A stretch of 64,000 nt of DNA from Chloranthus sessilifolius (lineage: Eukaryota; Streptophyta; Magnoliopsida; Chloranthales; Chloranthaceae). Every line of letters begins with the position of its first letter. The first letter of the stretch is position 1. Below the pieces are notes generated by a model. That model saw only the letters and a program-made list of their open reading frames with translations. It was not told where the DNA came from and did not search any database. Made by a program: the position numbers and the translations under genes. Positions 10,984-22,737 of the stretch are shown here, piece after piece. The DNA is taken from positions 14,633,366 to 14,697,365 of the forward strand of contig CM037587.1 of NCBI GenBank assembly GCA_021018995.1. Direction: 5' to 3'.

Positions 10984-13615
10984 TGTGATAGCTCAAATTT
11001 TTGTGCCCAGAAATCCGAGCGATCAGGATCATACTCTGGATGATCCCTAGGACAAATCACGAAGTGTCTACTCGTATAGCGGAAACCAAGCAGACACTGT
11101 CCAACAGTGGTAGATCAAGTCATTATATAAGGCTTTTAAATGAAAGAAACAGTAAAAAGTACATGTATATGTATATATCAAAAGAATATACATCTTCAAA
11201 AAGGAACCAAGAAAAACCACTAGTGATGGACATCCATCACCCAAACAATGGTTCCTGATAGTGGTTCCTATAGAATGTATAATAACAATACAAGAAAAAG
11301 AAAAATATCTACAGAAAGTAAATACAGAAAGTGGCCACTAGGCACACGATAATCCAGAGTATCATACAAAAATCCCAAAATAAAAGACTAAAGTACCCAG
11401 GCTAAGGATAAAAATCGTCACTTTGGACGCCGTCTCGCCCTCCTCGACCTCTAGATCGAGTCAGTAGTCAATCGCTCTCAAGGGAGCTCTAGCCTCAGAA
11501 CCTATAATTGTTGTAGAAAACAGGGTGAGCTAAGCATCTAAGCTCAGTAGAAAAAGTTCAGTTAAAATTGCATCTTAATTGTAAAACATGGTTGCAGAAG
11601 ATATGGATAGAACTGAACAGATGCAAACAGATGTTTCAGATATGCAGAATTTATTAAAACAGGCAGATCTTATGAGAGTTTTCAGAATGTTATGTATGAG
11701 TGTTTAATGACTTAGAATAGTAAACTTAAATAACTCTTGTGAATATAGCACGTGGTAACCAGATTTGGTCCGATGGGTAATCCCGACCATCGTCGTTCAC
11801 ACGAACAATTTCAAGAATGCAACAATGCCTCAACTACAGAGTGCAATTGTGCCGAGGAATTTCAAGCTGATGCATGATTGTGCCAAAAACGGATATACTG
11901 CTCAGTCGGTGGGATTCGTCAGAGTATTAAACCTTAAATCACATGCAAACATATTATACTTAAAAGAAATCAGATGACAGATGACAGATAACAGGTGTCA
12001 GATAGCAGGAGTCAGATATATAATAGAGTTGTCGCACATATGCTAAACATGACTGGAAAGTAAAATTAGACTATGCAGTCACATGTAGAACATTTGGAAT
12101 CCATGAGATCAAGAATAAATGAAATTTCAGTTGAATTCCCCTACCTCAGGTCAGACCTTTTCTAAGTAAATCTAAAGCTTTTTAAGGCATTATGGTTTGA
12201 CCCTAAACCAAAAACATAGCATACTAAGTGTCAGGGATGTCAGAATATCAACTGACACAGTGTCCAGTAGTGTTCCATTTACAAACATAAAACAGGCTGA
12301 AAATAGGGATGATTGATAGATCAACACCTTGATTGATCGATCAATCCCTTCCTAATGCACACAGGTAACAAGGCTAATTGATCGATCAATGCTTCAATTG
12401 ATCGATCAATAGCTCCTTTCTCTTCACAACTGACAGAGTAAAATTGATCGATCACTAGCTCAGTTGATCGATCAATCTGTCTCATTGACCGATCAATGAC
12501 CTCATTAATCGATCACCAACCTAAATTTTTAAATTTCCCTCTTCCTGTTATCATTGTCAATTTATATAGATTGATCGATCAATGCCATTATTGATCGATC
12601 AATTCATGCCAGTGATCGATCAATACCCTTATTAATCGATCAACCTCTGCCATTGATCGATCACTCTCTCTGTGATCGATCAACTCTCAGAATTGATCAA
12701 TCAATTTGCCAATTGATCGATCAATGCCTCTCGAGCACTGAACTTCCAGAAAATGAAGTCTACTGTTCTCTCTTTAGGTCTTATACGAATTGATCGATCA
12801 ATGCCACTCATTGATCGATCAACTCAGCGTTGATCGATCAATCTTTAGGATTGATTGATCAATAATGACAGTTCCACTGTCATTAATGGAGTCTCCTTTA
12901 ACCTATTTTAATCTCTTTTCATTTATGGTTTCTAACCACTATCTACACACACATAAACACAAGCATAAGGGCTTTAATCTTGCCCTTATTGAATGTAAAG
13001 GCTCACCTTTATTTGGGCCCTTTCGGGGTTTCGACAAACGCAATCCGAGAAGCTTCCAGACTTGGGATTTGAGATTTGTCACCCCCTTCACTCGGGAATG
13101 GAAATTTGCAGCTCCGCTTCGATACATAGCGACAACACACCTTCTTGCCGATCCGATGCGACGTACTAATGATGATTTCACACTCCAAGGTCACATAGTT
13201 ACTAACCTAGGCCTTCTCGGCTTGTGATTCTTCAAGGACCAAACTAAACCATCATAGAAAACTTAAGGTTTATCAGAACAAGAAGAAGAAGAAGAAGAAG
13301 AAGGAAACTGAACTTCCAGGTCCCATTCCTTCTCTTATAAGCTAAGGGACTGAAATATCTCTGATATTTCAGTTTACTCCCTAAGCTTGGTTCCGGTGCG
13401 AAGTGTGAACACGATCGCTACGGCGTAACAAGTCGAATCAACGTCCTTCAAGACTCGGACTTAAACGAGAAGTCACACATGACTTCACCTAACTACAGGC
13501 TAATATTATTTCAAATAATATTAATTACTAATTTTTTTTAATTTGTCTAAATTTTCGTGCTGGGCACGTATATCGAAATAGTCAAATTCTTGTTCAAAAT
13601 TTTAGGGCTATTACA
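10984..13615 (-). repeat. 5' LTR of element M (2632 bp)
   Basis: Starts TGTGATAGCTC and ends GGCTATTACA on the plus strand, matching 405-3588 throughout except for the 518-bp duplication and small indels. A minus-strand TATA-like CTTATAAG lies near 13335, so transcription would run leftwards into gag. Also contains the TTGATCGATCAA array. The open frame at 12865-13227 parallels 2921-3253 only because the LTRs are copies. Confidence 0.92.
12309..12860. repeat. Array of about 20 TTGATCGATCAA palindromes, right LTR
   Basis: Same motif and position as in the left LTR, but without the tandem duplication. Individual sites differ between the two LTRs (some GATTGATC on one side are intact GATCGATC on the other), showing independent decay after insertion. 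Confidence 0.88.
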
Positions 13616-13660
13616 TATACTCGGGGTCGGTCTGGTTTGGGTTTAAATTTATGTGTCATT

Positions 13661-16348
13661 GCATTTGAGTCATCGTAGAAATGAGCAAGGGCTAGGGCCT
13701 CGATTCCATCGATTTGACCGTCGTAGACTTCACACACGAGCTCTAGGATGTAAGATTCATAATTTTAAAGTGTGAAATTAGTTTAGTTTTGGTTTGTGGG
13801 TCATTTGGATGTGCATGTAAAGTTGTGGGCGATTCGGATCGAGGAAGAAGAAGCCCCATCACACACAGAATCGGCCCGAATCGCGCGAGCGAGTTGAAAT
13901 TCGCGCGCGCTACTTTGACCGAGGTGCCGACATAGCCTCGGTATTTTGGCCATAACATTTTACTTTGAACTTAGATTGATGCGATTCTTACGGTATTGAA
14001 GAGAATACAACAAGATATATAACATTGACTGAAATTACATTATTATGAATCAAATGTTTTAAAAGTCATAATTGAGTGGAAAGTTGGGATAAGTTTTATA
14101 TGATCCAAGGTTAGCACGAACTTGTCCATTCCTCCTCGGTTTGAGAAAACACTTAAGTACGACGAAGTTATTAGTAACATCAAAGTTATTAGTGATTAAA
14201 ATCAATCCTTAATGCATCATTGTATATGTGATGTAGGGGAAGGAATCGGTCGCTGTCGATAAGGGTCATCGCACACTTTCTTGCGACATTAGGAATCGTG
14301 GTAGGGAAAAATCAAAGCACAGTTTCATTTTTTGATTTCCATTCATAGACTCTACGATATACTTGTATGTGGACCTTGAAATCGTGTTTGAAATTAGACT
14401 TGTCGAAATTGAATGTTGAATTTTTAAAGTATCCATCTTTGAATTTGAACTTGAACTTAGACCCCATTGAATTTGCATTTTGAAATTGACTTTTGGAGCT
14501 TTTGAAGTATCGAATTATTGAAATATTTTAGGGAAACCTCAATAGACATTTCATTTATCATCGGTGTATAGATTTTATGATTTATGGTGATCTTTTGAAC
14601 ATTGAACTCGAACTTTGAACTTAAATTTTGGACCTTTCAAAATTGAACATGGACTTTGAATTTGAATTGAAATGTGAACTTGAACACTGAATAAGAACTT
14701 CGAATATGGACCTTGAACTTGGATAAAGAACTTTGAATAAGACCTCTGTATATGAATTCTGAATCAAAATATTAATCCGAATATGAACTCCGTATGTGAA
14801 TTCTAAACTTCGAATGTGAATCGGAAATAGGAATATGAACTCTATTTGTATGCTGAATAAGACTCCGAATTTGAATAAGAACTCTGAATGTGAATTAGAG
14901 CTTCGAACTCCAAACTCTATATGTGAACTTTGTATTTGAACTCCGAATGTGAGTCCTCTGAGCTCTGATTTTTGAAAAGTTTAGTTATGTGTTATGAACA
15001 AAGAACATTACTATGTATTAGAATTTGTATGATGATTTAAGGTTCATCTGAACAAATCTCCTAAATTTTATATTGTCTGAACTCTATTTTGGCCCGGCAT
15101 TGTCCGCACTGTAGCCCGGCTTAGCTATGCATTTTCACTCTGAAAATTGTTCATTAAAAGACAATGGCTAGAGGGGATTCCCATCGGTATTAACTCTTGC
15201 TCTAATGCTATATTAGCATGATAGATGATTAGAGTTATGGAATAAAAAGTAGCATATGAATGAGAAAATGAGTAAGTGAATTCGGAAGGATATGAAATTT
15301 GATTAAGAATTCTGAACCTGAAACTTTGAAACCGATTTTGATAATCAGACTCTGAATGTGAATATGAATTTGAATCCGAATCTAATAATCGAACTCTAAA
15401 TTTGAATATGAATTTGAATCCGAATATGAATTTTAGAACTCTGAATAAGTTAATTCTGAAATTTGAACTTTGATATTGAATCCTGAAAGGAGAACCCCGA
15501 TTTGACTCTGATTTTTAATACAAGATCACATGGATACTGTTTTATGAAAATGTCTTTGAAAGTTTATCTCTGCTTCGATATGAATTAAATGATTCTGCAA
15601 TTTAGTCTCAGCCTTTTCATCTGAAAATGTTTTTGAAGATATGTTATGTTTCTATTACGAAAATGCCATTTTGTCTGACACATGAACGCTTTGAAAATGT
15701 TTTGGAATTTTGTCTTAGTTGATGTGGAAATGCCCTTGGAACCTAGTTTTCCGGCTTGATTTGAAAATGCCTTTAAAATTTAGCTCTGTTTTGATCCGAA
15801 AAATATTTTCTGATTTATGGTCATTGAATCTATGCATGGATCTAATAAAAATGATAATGGGTATTGATCTTTTCTCTACTAAGCTTAGACTGTTAGCTCA
15901 TCCTGACATTTATGTCACAAGTGCAAACATTAGACAAGGATCCTGAATTAGGGAACAATCTCGACCACGTGCTGGAAGTAGCAGCGAAACTTCTACCTGA
16001 GGATCCTTGCCCAAAACTGGTGGGTTATGGAATTGGTATATGTTTAGACTCTTGTACAATTAGACTTAGTATATTTTAGATATGTTCTGAATTGCATCAC
16101 TATTTAGGTGACCATTGGCCGTCACCGGTGGTCTTTTAGTTGTGTTTAATGTCCTATAAATATAAATGGAATCTCTGTATCTGTTCAATGCCATCATGAT
16201 ATATGTTTCTTCTGATTTTTCATTGTGCATATGATATCTACTCTGATTTTTGCACATCTGTATAGAAAGAAAAATTTTGTTCTGATTTTCGAACACCGGA
16301 TGGTCTGGTTTTCTCGGGAGTTCGGCCAGGGGGAAAATCGGGCTGTCA
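13661..16348 (+). repeat. 5' LTR of element C, 5'-truncated
   Basis: From about 13661 to 15690 it aligns with 48740-50888, the later part of the C 3' LTR, with about 10% differences by eye. The right end GGCTGTCA is followed by a primer binding site. The true LTR start (TGTAACAACCCC, as at 18575) is absent. The section 15690-16348 has no counterpart at 50889 because element D is inserted there. No gene. Confidence 0.8.
14470..15500. repeat. Low-complexity GAACTTGAATnTGAA region
   Basis: Degenerate short repeats built of GAAC/TTTGAAT/ATGAACTC units fill much of this LTR section; the counterpart is at 49600-50700. Periodicity is loose and both strands show spurious open frames, which I do not count as genes. 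Confidence 0.75.
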
Positions 16349-16352
16349 TAGT

Positions 16353-16364
16353 TGGTATCAAAGC
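16353..16364 (+). other. Primer binding site of C
   Basis: TGGTATCAAAGC, one base from the standard initiator tRNA-Met site TGGTATCAGAGC, lies four bases after the LTR end. It shows that 13661-16348 is the 5' LTR and that C is on the plus strand. Confidence 0.85.
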
Positions 16365-16663
16365 TATGGTTTTAGGTCCTGAAGAACACCATACGAGCAG
16401 GTCAACCATGACACCATGTGTCACATTTGGTGTCAGAGATATGACATTAGATTCCCGTGGAACATTAGCCTTAGGTTCTTAGAGTGACCTTAGGTCGTGG
16501 ACACATGAATTAGAGATAGGAAGTTGTTACCTTGATTTTGATAGATCCTAAGCCTTAGAGGACTTAAGGATTGGTTTGAGGAGCAAACTAATTTAGGAAA
16601 TTCAATTGGAAATTTTTATGATCACTCTTGACTAAGACTTTTGCTTGGTCGTGACAGATCATT

Positions 16664-17823
16664 GTGACCCCACGCGGAAGACCAAGAATCATCCGCAACC
16701 GAGACACCTCAAGTGGCGAGGGAACTTCAAGTGGTATAGGAGTCGCCATGGTTACAAACAATATTCCCCTAGGAGGAGAAAGCAACAAAAGGCTGCCTGG
16801 ACAACTATTAGAGACAATGATGAACACGATGGCCCAACTTGCATCGAGACCACAACTGTCCAGGTTTCAGGATTTCAGGAAAGTGAAGCTCCCTAGTTTC
16901 TACGGCCAAGCTGATCCTCTTGAAGTGGAAAAATGGCTAAATCAGATGGAGAGGATTCTCAGTGTGATCCTCATGCACTGAAGAAGAGAAGGTTAGATGG
17001 GCTTCCTTCCAGCTGGAAGGAGAAGTCGACCCGTGGTGGAAGTCGGTAGAGAGAACCAGGATCCAAGAGACACGGGATGCCCCATGGACCTGGGTCCAAT
17101 TTACTGAAGTGTTCAATAGGCACTACTTCTTGGATGCAGTTAGACATCAGTGGGAAGTTACATTTTTGGCATTGAAGCAAGGTCGGATGTGCATTCACTA
17201 GTATCAAGCCAAATTTAAGCGGCTTTCCAGATTCTCACCGCAACACATCACGATGAAACTTATGAAAGCCAAGAAGTTTGAATGTGGCTTGAAGCGAGCC
17301 ATCGAGAGGATTTCTTTGTTCCAGTCATGGACCTACGCTGAGGTCATGAACTTAGCTCTCATCGCAAAGCAAGACATTGAGAATATGCATCAAAGGAAAG
17401 AGTGGCAAAATAGGAATAAGGCAAGGCGAACGCCGTCACGTGACCACTAGTCTGCAAGCAACAAGCCGAGGTTATTAATGCCAGCACCTCAACAACCTAC
17501 TCTGATTTCCTACCCGAAACCATCTATGCCTGCACCTACGAGGCCTAACCCCACTGCAACGCTCCAGTTAAAAGTTCAACACGCTTCACACACCTCGCTA
17601 TGTTAAAGATGCGGGAAGTAACATAAGGCGGAGGACTGTAGGTGGATTATTGGTGCATGCTTCAGGTGTGGCCTAAAAGGGCATTTGATAAGGGATTCCC
17701 CTGAGCCAAAAAAGGGGCAGACGACAACGACAATTGTTCCAAGGCACTCTCGACCTATCGTGTAGGGTCATACCTTAGCCGTCTCGCCACGCGATGCCCA
17801 GATAACCAGGAATATTAGTTAAG
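16664..17823 (+). pseudogene. C gag
   Basis: Arg-rich N-terminus (MTPRGRPRIIRNRD), then Gag core pieces QADPLEVEKWLNQME, WASFQLEGEVDPWW, APWTWVQFTEVFNRHYF and RFSPQHITMKLMKAKKF, and a zinc knuckle CFRCGLKGHLIRDS with Ser for the last Cys. A frameshift lies near 16978 and stops at about 17200, 17448 and 17605. The frame reaches an intron donor-like GTATGA at 17824, as in M. More diverged from M and D than they are from each other. Confidence 0.85.
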
Positions 17824-17940
17824 GTATGAATTCCTTAATGCTGTCAGTAGTTCCAATGATTCCAGAGTATGAATCACTTTGAAATCTGCTTCAATTCCTT
17901 TTGTTCTTCATGAACCCACAAGATCATCATATGCATTTGT
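17824..17940 (+). other. Remnant of the gag/protease intron in C
   Basis: Begins TTAAG|GTATGAAT, like the donor CAAG|GTATGATT of M. GTGAGCTAAA at 17941 matches the first exon bases after the M acceptor. The expected AG before it reads GT here, so the acceptor is decayed. Retention shows C was copied from unspliced RNA or DNA. Confidence 0.5.
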
Positions 17941-18574
17941 GTGAGCTAAAGCGTAGGTACATAATGGAGTAATCGTTATGATTGGTATTGGGAATACCTT
18001 GTTAAGTACAATGGTGGATATGTTCTCACTATTGTGGATATATTGTTATATAAATGCATGGTTGGATGATTAACTAAATCCCTGAATTAGTGGTGAACAT
18101 GTTGTGAATGCTTAGTAGTGAATGAATTCTTGCTTTAGTGGATGTGTTCTTTTATATAAATACTCATTGCATGGTGAACGGAATCCCAAATTGAGTTTAA
18201 GAGTTAGAACGTTAGAGTCAGAATCTATGGGCCCACAGGTCTGATGGGGTAAGGTAAGGGAAAACAACTGCTACACCATTCACCCATGATTGGGAGATTT
18301 GAGATGACATTAAAGATTTTGAAACGACAGTTGAAAAAAAAAAATTGATGAGTGACCCTATGTCTTCCAATCCAAAAAACACGTACTGAATTTTCACGGA
18401 TGAAAATTCCTATAAGGAGGGGAGAATGTAATGACCCTGATTTTCTCATTGATGATGAGTCGTTGACTCCTAAGGAGAGTGTGACTACTCTTGTCCGAGA
18501 TTACTAAGGATCCTCACCTCTTCAAAATAGATACATAAATTTTCGAGGACGAAAATTCTTTAAGGAGGGAAGAA
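17941..18574 (+). other. Pol-less 3' interior of C with two polypurine-tract copies
   Basis: No domain of pol can be read. Two similar polypurine blocks occur: AAAATTCCTATAAGGAGGGG ending near 18424, followed by TGTAATGACCCTG, and AAAATTCTTTAAGGAGGGA ending near 18571, followed by the LTR start TGTAACAACCCC at 18575. The second is the functional border. The first, 147 bp upstream, looks like the border of a related LTR, left by duplication or recombination. Confidence 0.7.
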
Positions 18575-19298
18575 TGTAACAACCCCAATTTTTCTACCTT
18601 TCGCTTGCTCACCTTCGAGGATAACGCGATTATTTGGATCGATTTGACCTTGGTCAATCTTTTGATGTCTGTGACATGGTTTTGACCCACCTATCTGATT
18701 GGGTAAATGCACTCACAAATCCAAAAATCAAGTCCTGATTCGAGCAATAAATTTGAAACTTGAACCCCTGTGTGAGGTGTGTGTGTGGCACACGACTCGA
18801 ACCCCGGGATCGGACCAAGTTCGATTCCACCCGTTTCAAGCACATAGTATGGCGTATGGGCTTAGTTAATTAATTTTAATTAATAAATTAGAATGAGAAA
18901 AGTGGCATACATGTGATCAAGGGCAATCATTTGCACCCTAGGCACGAACCTAACCCGAGCCCAATAACCCAAACTATTATATGTTTATATGTATAGATGT
19001 ACTTTGCACCTATTTTATGCGGTGCCCAACACACTGACCAAGCCCCTCTCGACACACCCGACTTCTTGTGCACACCCTATACGGTACATGATACACGTCT
19101 TGAAGTTTCAGGATATCTGTTTCTAAGTGTTCATATAATTAGTGGTGTAAGTGAGTATGCAAGCCATGTGATAGCGCATCAGTTGGGGACTTGGTTGGTA
19201 AATAAAAGGGTCTAGGGGCCTAAATGGGTTAAGTGAACCTTTAGAGTTCATTTTTGGACCGTTAGATGAGAGCCCATACACCGATTATGGTAAAACAA
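18575..19298 (+). repeat. 3' LTR of C, first part
   Basis: Starts TGTAACAACCCCAATTTTT after the polypurine tract and is cut at 19298 by element A. AACAA (19294-19298) pairs with ACCAA (48313-48317) as the duplicated target with one change. The LTR continues at 48318. No genes; the 72-residue frame at 18997-19215 has no recognisable feature. Confidence 0.82.
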
Positions 19299-20146
19299 TG
19301 ATCAGTCACATAATATACCAATTTATCAACCTTAACTTAGTGATGCTAGGACTTAGTTTGCTACTAATAAGTTACAGATGCGCAAATATTAAAGGAAAAT
19401 AGCAAAAGAGAACCAAAATGATAATATTCATCAAAGTGAACTCATAAAGTAATAAAAAGAAGATTGAACGAAAAAGATGAATCATTGCCTAGTGAAAGAA
19501 GAAAAATTGTGTTCTACAATTTTGTGGAACGATGCAAAGGAGAAGTGGAAAATCATAATTTACTATTCTTCAGAGAAAGTCATTCAAAAGAGTACGATAC
19601 AAGAGAAAGCGATGAATCGTAATAAAGAATCGTTCTATAGGAAGTAGTATAGAAAATAATAGAAAATCATGATTTACGATTTTCCAGAAAAGAAGCTTTC
19701 TGAAGCTGCTGATCACGTGAGATTAACACCGCCATGCACAAAATTAGAAAAATTCTCGACTTAGAAGTCTGACCAATCACAGATCTGAGGAGATTGATGA
19801 AGGAGACTTTTAAAGGGCTTTGCTGTTGAAATAAATGAAGAAAATCAAGAAGTACATCAACAGAATGAAAGCAAGGAAAAATAAGATTAGAAGTAGAGTT
19901 ATATTAGGATAGTTTTATTTTAGTAGTTTCTTTTATTAGAATTAGGAGTTTTGTAAATCAACCCCTTATGATCTATAAATAAGAGGGTTTGGTATAGAAA
20001 TTATTATCGAAGAAATTCTCAGCATCAATTGACGCCTGAGATTGGGTTTTCTTCCGATCATTATAGTAGTTTAGTTTAGATATCCAAGGTTCCTCGATCA
20101 CAATTGACAACTGGGATTGAGAGCTGGAAGATTAGAGTAGATATCT
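19299..20146 (+). repeat. 5' LTR of A, first part
   Basis: Starts TGATCAGTCACATAATATACC, aligns with 46863-47712 of the 3' LTR, and stops at AGATATCT where B is inserted. Contains AATCNTNATTTACGATT-type hairpins near 19500-19690 and a strong TATA box at 19974. Confidence 0.9.
19974..19981 (+). promoter_or_regulatory. TATA box of the A 5' LTR
   Basis: TATAAATA in the context CCTTATGATCTATAAATAAG, repeated at 47541-47548 in the 3' LTR and, inverted, at 57943-57950 in solo LTR F. Conservation in three copies and the canonical plant form support it as the LTR core promoter. Confidence 0.7.
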
Positions 20147-21189
20147 TGTAACACCCCGTAAAACTACATGTGTAGAGCCCTGAGCGACAGTGTGTCATGG
20201 ACCATGAAACCGTGAATGGGAAGAACCCACGTGGACCCTAGCCACTTGAGCTCATAGGGGCCGATTTGGGTTGAAGGCCTATCCAGACCAAAACCACGGG
20301 CCTTTTATACCAAACTACTTGGGGGCCCTGTTTTGGAACTAAACCCTGTTTGGCCCACTTTCAATGCTTAGGATGAGGGAGACTAACTGTGGGATCCAAT
20401 TGAAACTGTAGTTATGAAGGCCCATTCGAAAGAAGGAACAAGACACTTAGGCCCATGAGCTAGGAGCCATGAGATGCATTGTGTACACCTAAGCGATGAT
20501 GTGCAAGCTATACACCCGATCAGTGTCCCCCTGTTTTAACTACATGCACATAACCATGAAATCAAGTATTTGCATTGGGTCTGTCGGCTGTAGGTGAAGA
20601 AGAGAAGCCATCTTCTTCTTCTTCTTGAATCGGTTCAAAACTCCCTTGTAAAAGATACCTTGCATCCATCCCGAAGCTCTGCTACATCAAGTAGAAAATC
20701 AGACCCTAGAACATCTGAGCACCCAAAACCCGGTAAGTAGTTTAATCAGCGGGAGGGAGTCGAGGAATCGGCACGTTGAAGGCATGGATTTCAACACCAT
20801 TTGAGTCGTAGAACTCCGCATGTGAGAAAGCTCGTAGAGGTAACCCTCGTGTCGCATGCGTCGCATTTAGAGTCCGAATATTAATGCTAAGTAGCGCTAT
20901 TCTTGACCACATGCAAAGATTTGAAGGACCGATCACGTAGGAGTCGCGAGAAAGGGAGCATTGAACTCGATCATTGAAACCATTACATGTATGGGAAATT
21001 AGGGATAAATCGTAGGGTTAAACCTTGCAAATGCGCAAATTATGGTGTGCATTTTGTTTTATTCTCAAAGGGGAGTCTTGTAGATGAGTGATAGCTCATC
21101 TAGAGCATGTTGGTTGTGATGTAGAACCATCTCAGGAAGCCATAAGGGCTGGCTCGAGTTTGAGGTGTGAACTATTAAAGACAACAGTT

Positions 21190-21720
21190 CTGTGTGTTAC
21201 GCTCGAGCATGAATCGCACCGCTCGAGTGGAATATCACCTGAAGCCCTACGCTCGAGTGGAAATTATAGGCTTAAATCTCTCGGGAAGAAACCGCTCGAG
21301 CGTGAGCTGAGGATTTACATTGGGAATACGCTCGAGCGTGATTTGAGTAGCTCGCACGGGAGAAGACTTGAAGGGTAAGCTCGAGCTGGAATTTCAAGCA
21401 ATTTTAGCTCGGGTCAATACCGCTCAAGCGGGATATGGGAATTGTATGGGAAATATGCTCGCGCGTGTGTTGGACAGCTCGAGCGGGGGACTTTCTGAAG
21501 CATACGCTCAAGTGGGAATTATAGAGTTATTTTGCTCTGGTTAGAGCTGCTCAAGCCGAACATAGGATTTATACTAGAAACACGCTCGAGCGGGATATCA
21601 TCTGAAGCCTACACTTGAGGGCGATTTGTAGGCTTATTTCGCTCGGGTTAAAAGAGCGTGAAGCCTAGGTGCCATTGAGAATCGCTCAAGCGGGATTGAG
21701 CCACGCTCGAGCGTGAACCT
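21190..21720. repeat. Array of about 18 CGCTCGAGCG palindromes in LTR B
   Basis: CGCTCGAGCG or variants (GCTCGAGTGG, GCTCAAGCGG, GCTCGCGCG) recur every 20-45 bases. Many variants are CG-to-CA or TG changes. The same motif fills 63290-63560 in LTR H, and looser GGGCGAG/CTCGCCC forms appear at 54170-54410 in E. Spacers do not repeat. Confidence 0.85.
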
Positions 21721-22451
21721 CAGTTTTGGCTTTTTTTCAATATATGTGTGTGACCATGGATCCTCTCGAACCCGTCGCGGCGATGCGCTCGCTTTTAATG
21801 AAAATGTAGAGTCGCCACCCGGAGCTTTTGGTGACCCGGGAAACCTTCAAATCAATATTTTGAGCACCGAAGTGCTAAATATGACTCTGATTTACCGGTC
21901 CTTGCCAAAGGCTCTAGGGTAGGGGCTTCGGTTATCGATCGGGAAGGACATAGGCACCCGATCAACCCGCATACAGCGGTCTCTATCTATGGCCAAAATA
22001 AAATAAAAAGAAATAAAAATAAGGGCGGAGTTTCCCCTTGCCCGAAGGCAATACTGTCCTATCAAGCTTTGAGCCAAAACCAAAATTTCGGCGGCGTAAC
22101 GGCTTGAATCCTTAGACGGAGGAGACACCAAGAAGGTAGAGGAAGAGAGCGGTGAGCCGGAGCTCACGGGCCCTTGTTGCACCATAGAAATCCTTCGCTT
22201 TGGCGTGCTTCCGATGGTTTAAACGGAATGGAAATGGGCTCTAAAGCTAGGGTTCGGTAAATAGGAAGTGCAGAGTATAGCTAGAGTCTAGGTTTTGGCT
22301 AGAGGGGGTGATCTAATGGTGGAAAAGGGTTGAAAAGGGGAAACAAAGCATGCTGGAATTTTTGGCTCAAGAGTGAACTAGGGTTTTCTTTCTCTCAAGC
22401 TTAAAATTTTCACTCTTAATTATTCAACCCTTAAGGAAGAGGGGGGCCTCT

Positions 22452-22460
22452 CTATTTATA
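22452..22460 (-). promoter_or_regulatory. TATA box of the N 3' LTR
   Basis: CTATAAATAG on the minus strand, repeated at 39155-39163 in the 5' LTR where it would drive the element. The downstream leader is pyrimidine/purine-biased and free of long frames, as in other LTR promoters. Confidence 0.65.
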
Positions 22461-22737
22461 GAGGAGGGGAGGGCTAGGGGCTTACTTAAGAGCTAAGTGG
22501 TTTAGCAATTAGGTAATCCCCCATCTAAGGTTTTCTAGGTTTTCAAGGTCCTAGGGTTTTGGGAAATTGGTTTTAATGGTAGATGATGGGGTGATACCAA
22601 AGGTGACTTAAGGGTTGCAAATAAGCTCAAAGGGGGTGCAACCAAGCTCAAGACACCCACCCCAACTAAGGGGATGGTCAAAAGGTCAAATCAGATGAAG
22701 AGAATTCGAGCTCCTGAGGATAGTTACTGTAGCTAAG

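Larger units (their letters stand above)
405..13615 (-). mobile_element. Element M: Tekay-type chromovirus LTR retrotransposon
   Basis: Complete-length Ty3/gypsy element on the minus strand, bounded by TGTAC (400-404) and TATAC (13616-13620), a 5-bp target duplication with one change. Order in element sense: 5' LTR (10984-13615), PBS, gag, protease, RT, RNase H, integrase with chromodomain, an accessory frame, PPT, 3' LTR (405-3588). Domain order and the terminal chromodomain place it among chromoviruses of the Tekay (Del) type. Stops and frameshifts occur throughout and the integrase catalytic glutamate is lysine, so it cannot move by itself. The two LTRs look roughly 95% alike by eye outside one duplication, implying a fairly old insertion. 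Confidence 0.93.
13621..19298 (+). mobile_element. Element C, left portion: Tekay-like element lacking pol
   Basis: Plus-strand element related to M and D. Parts: truncated 5' LTR (from about 13661 to 16348), PBS, decayed gag, gag/protease intron remnant, a short untranslated stretch, polypurine tract, then the 3' LTR from 18575, which is interrupted at 19298 by element A and resumes at 48318. No protease, RT, RNase H or integrase remains in its 2.2-kb interior. Bases 13616-13660 match neither C nor M and belong with the flank at 1-399. Confidence 0.78.
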
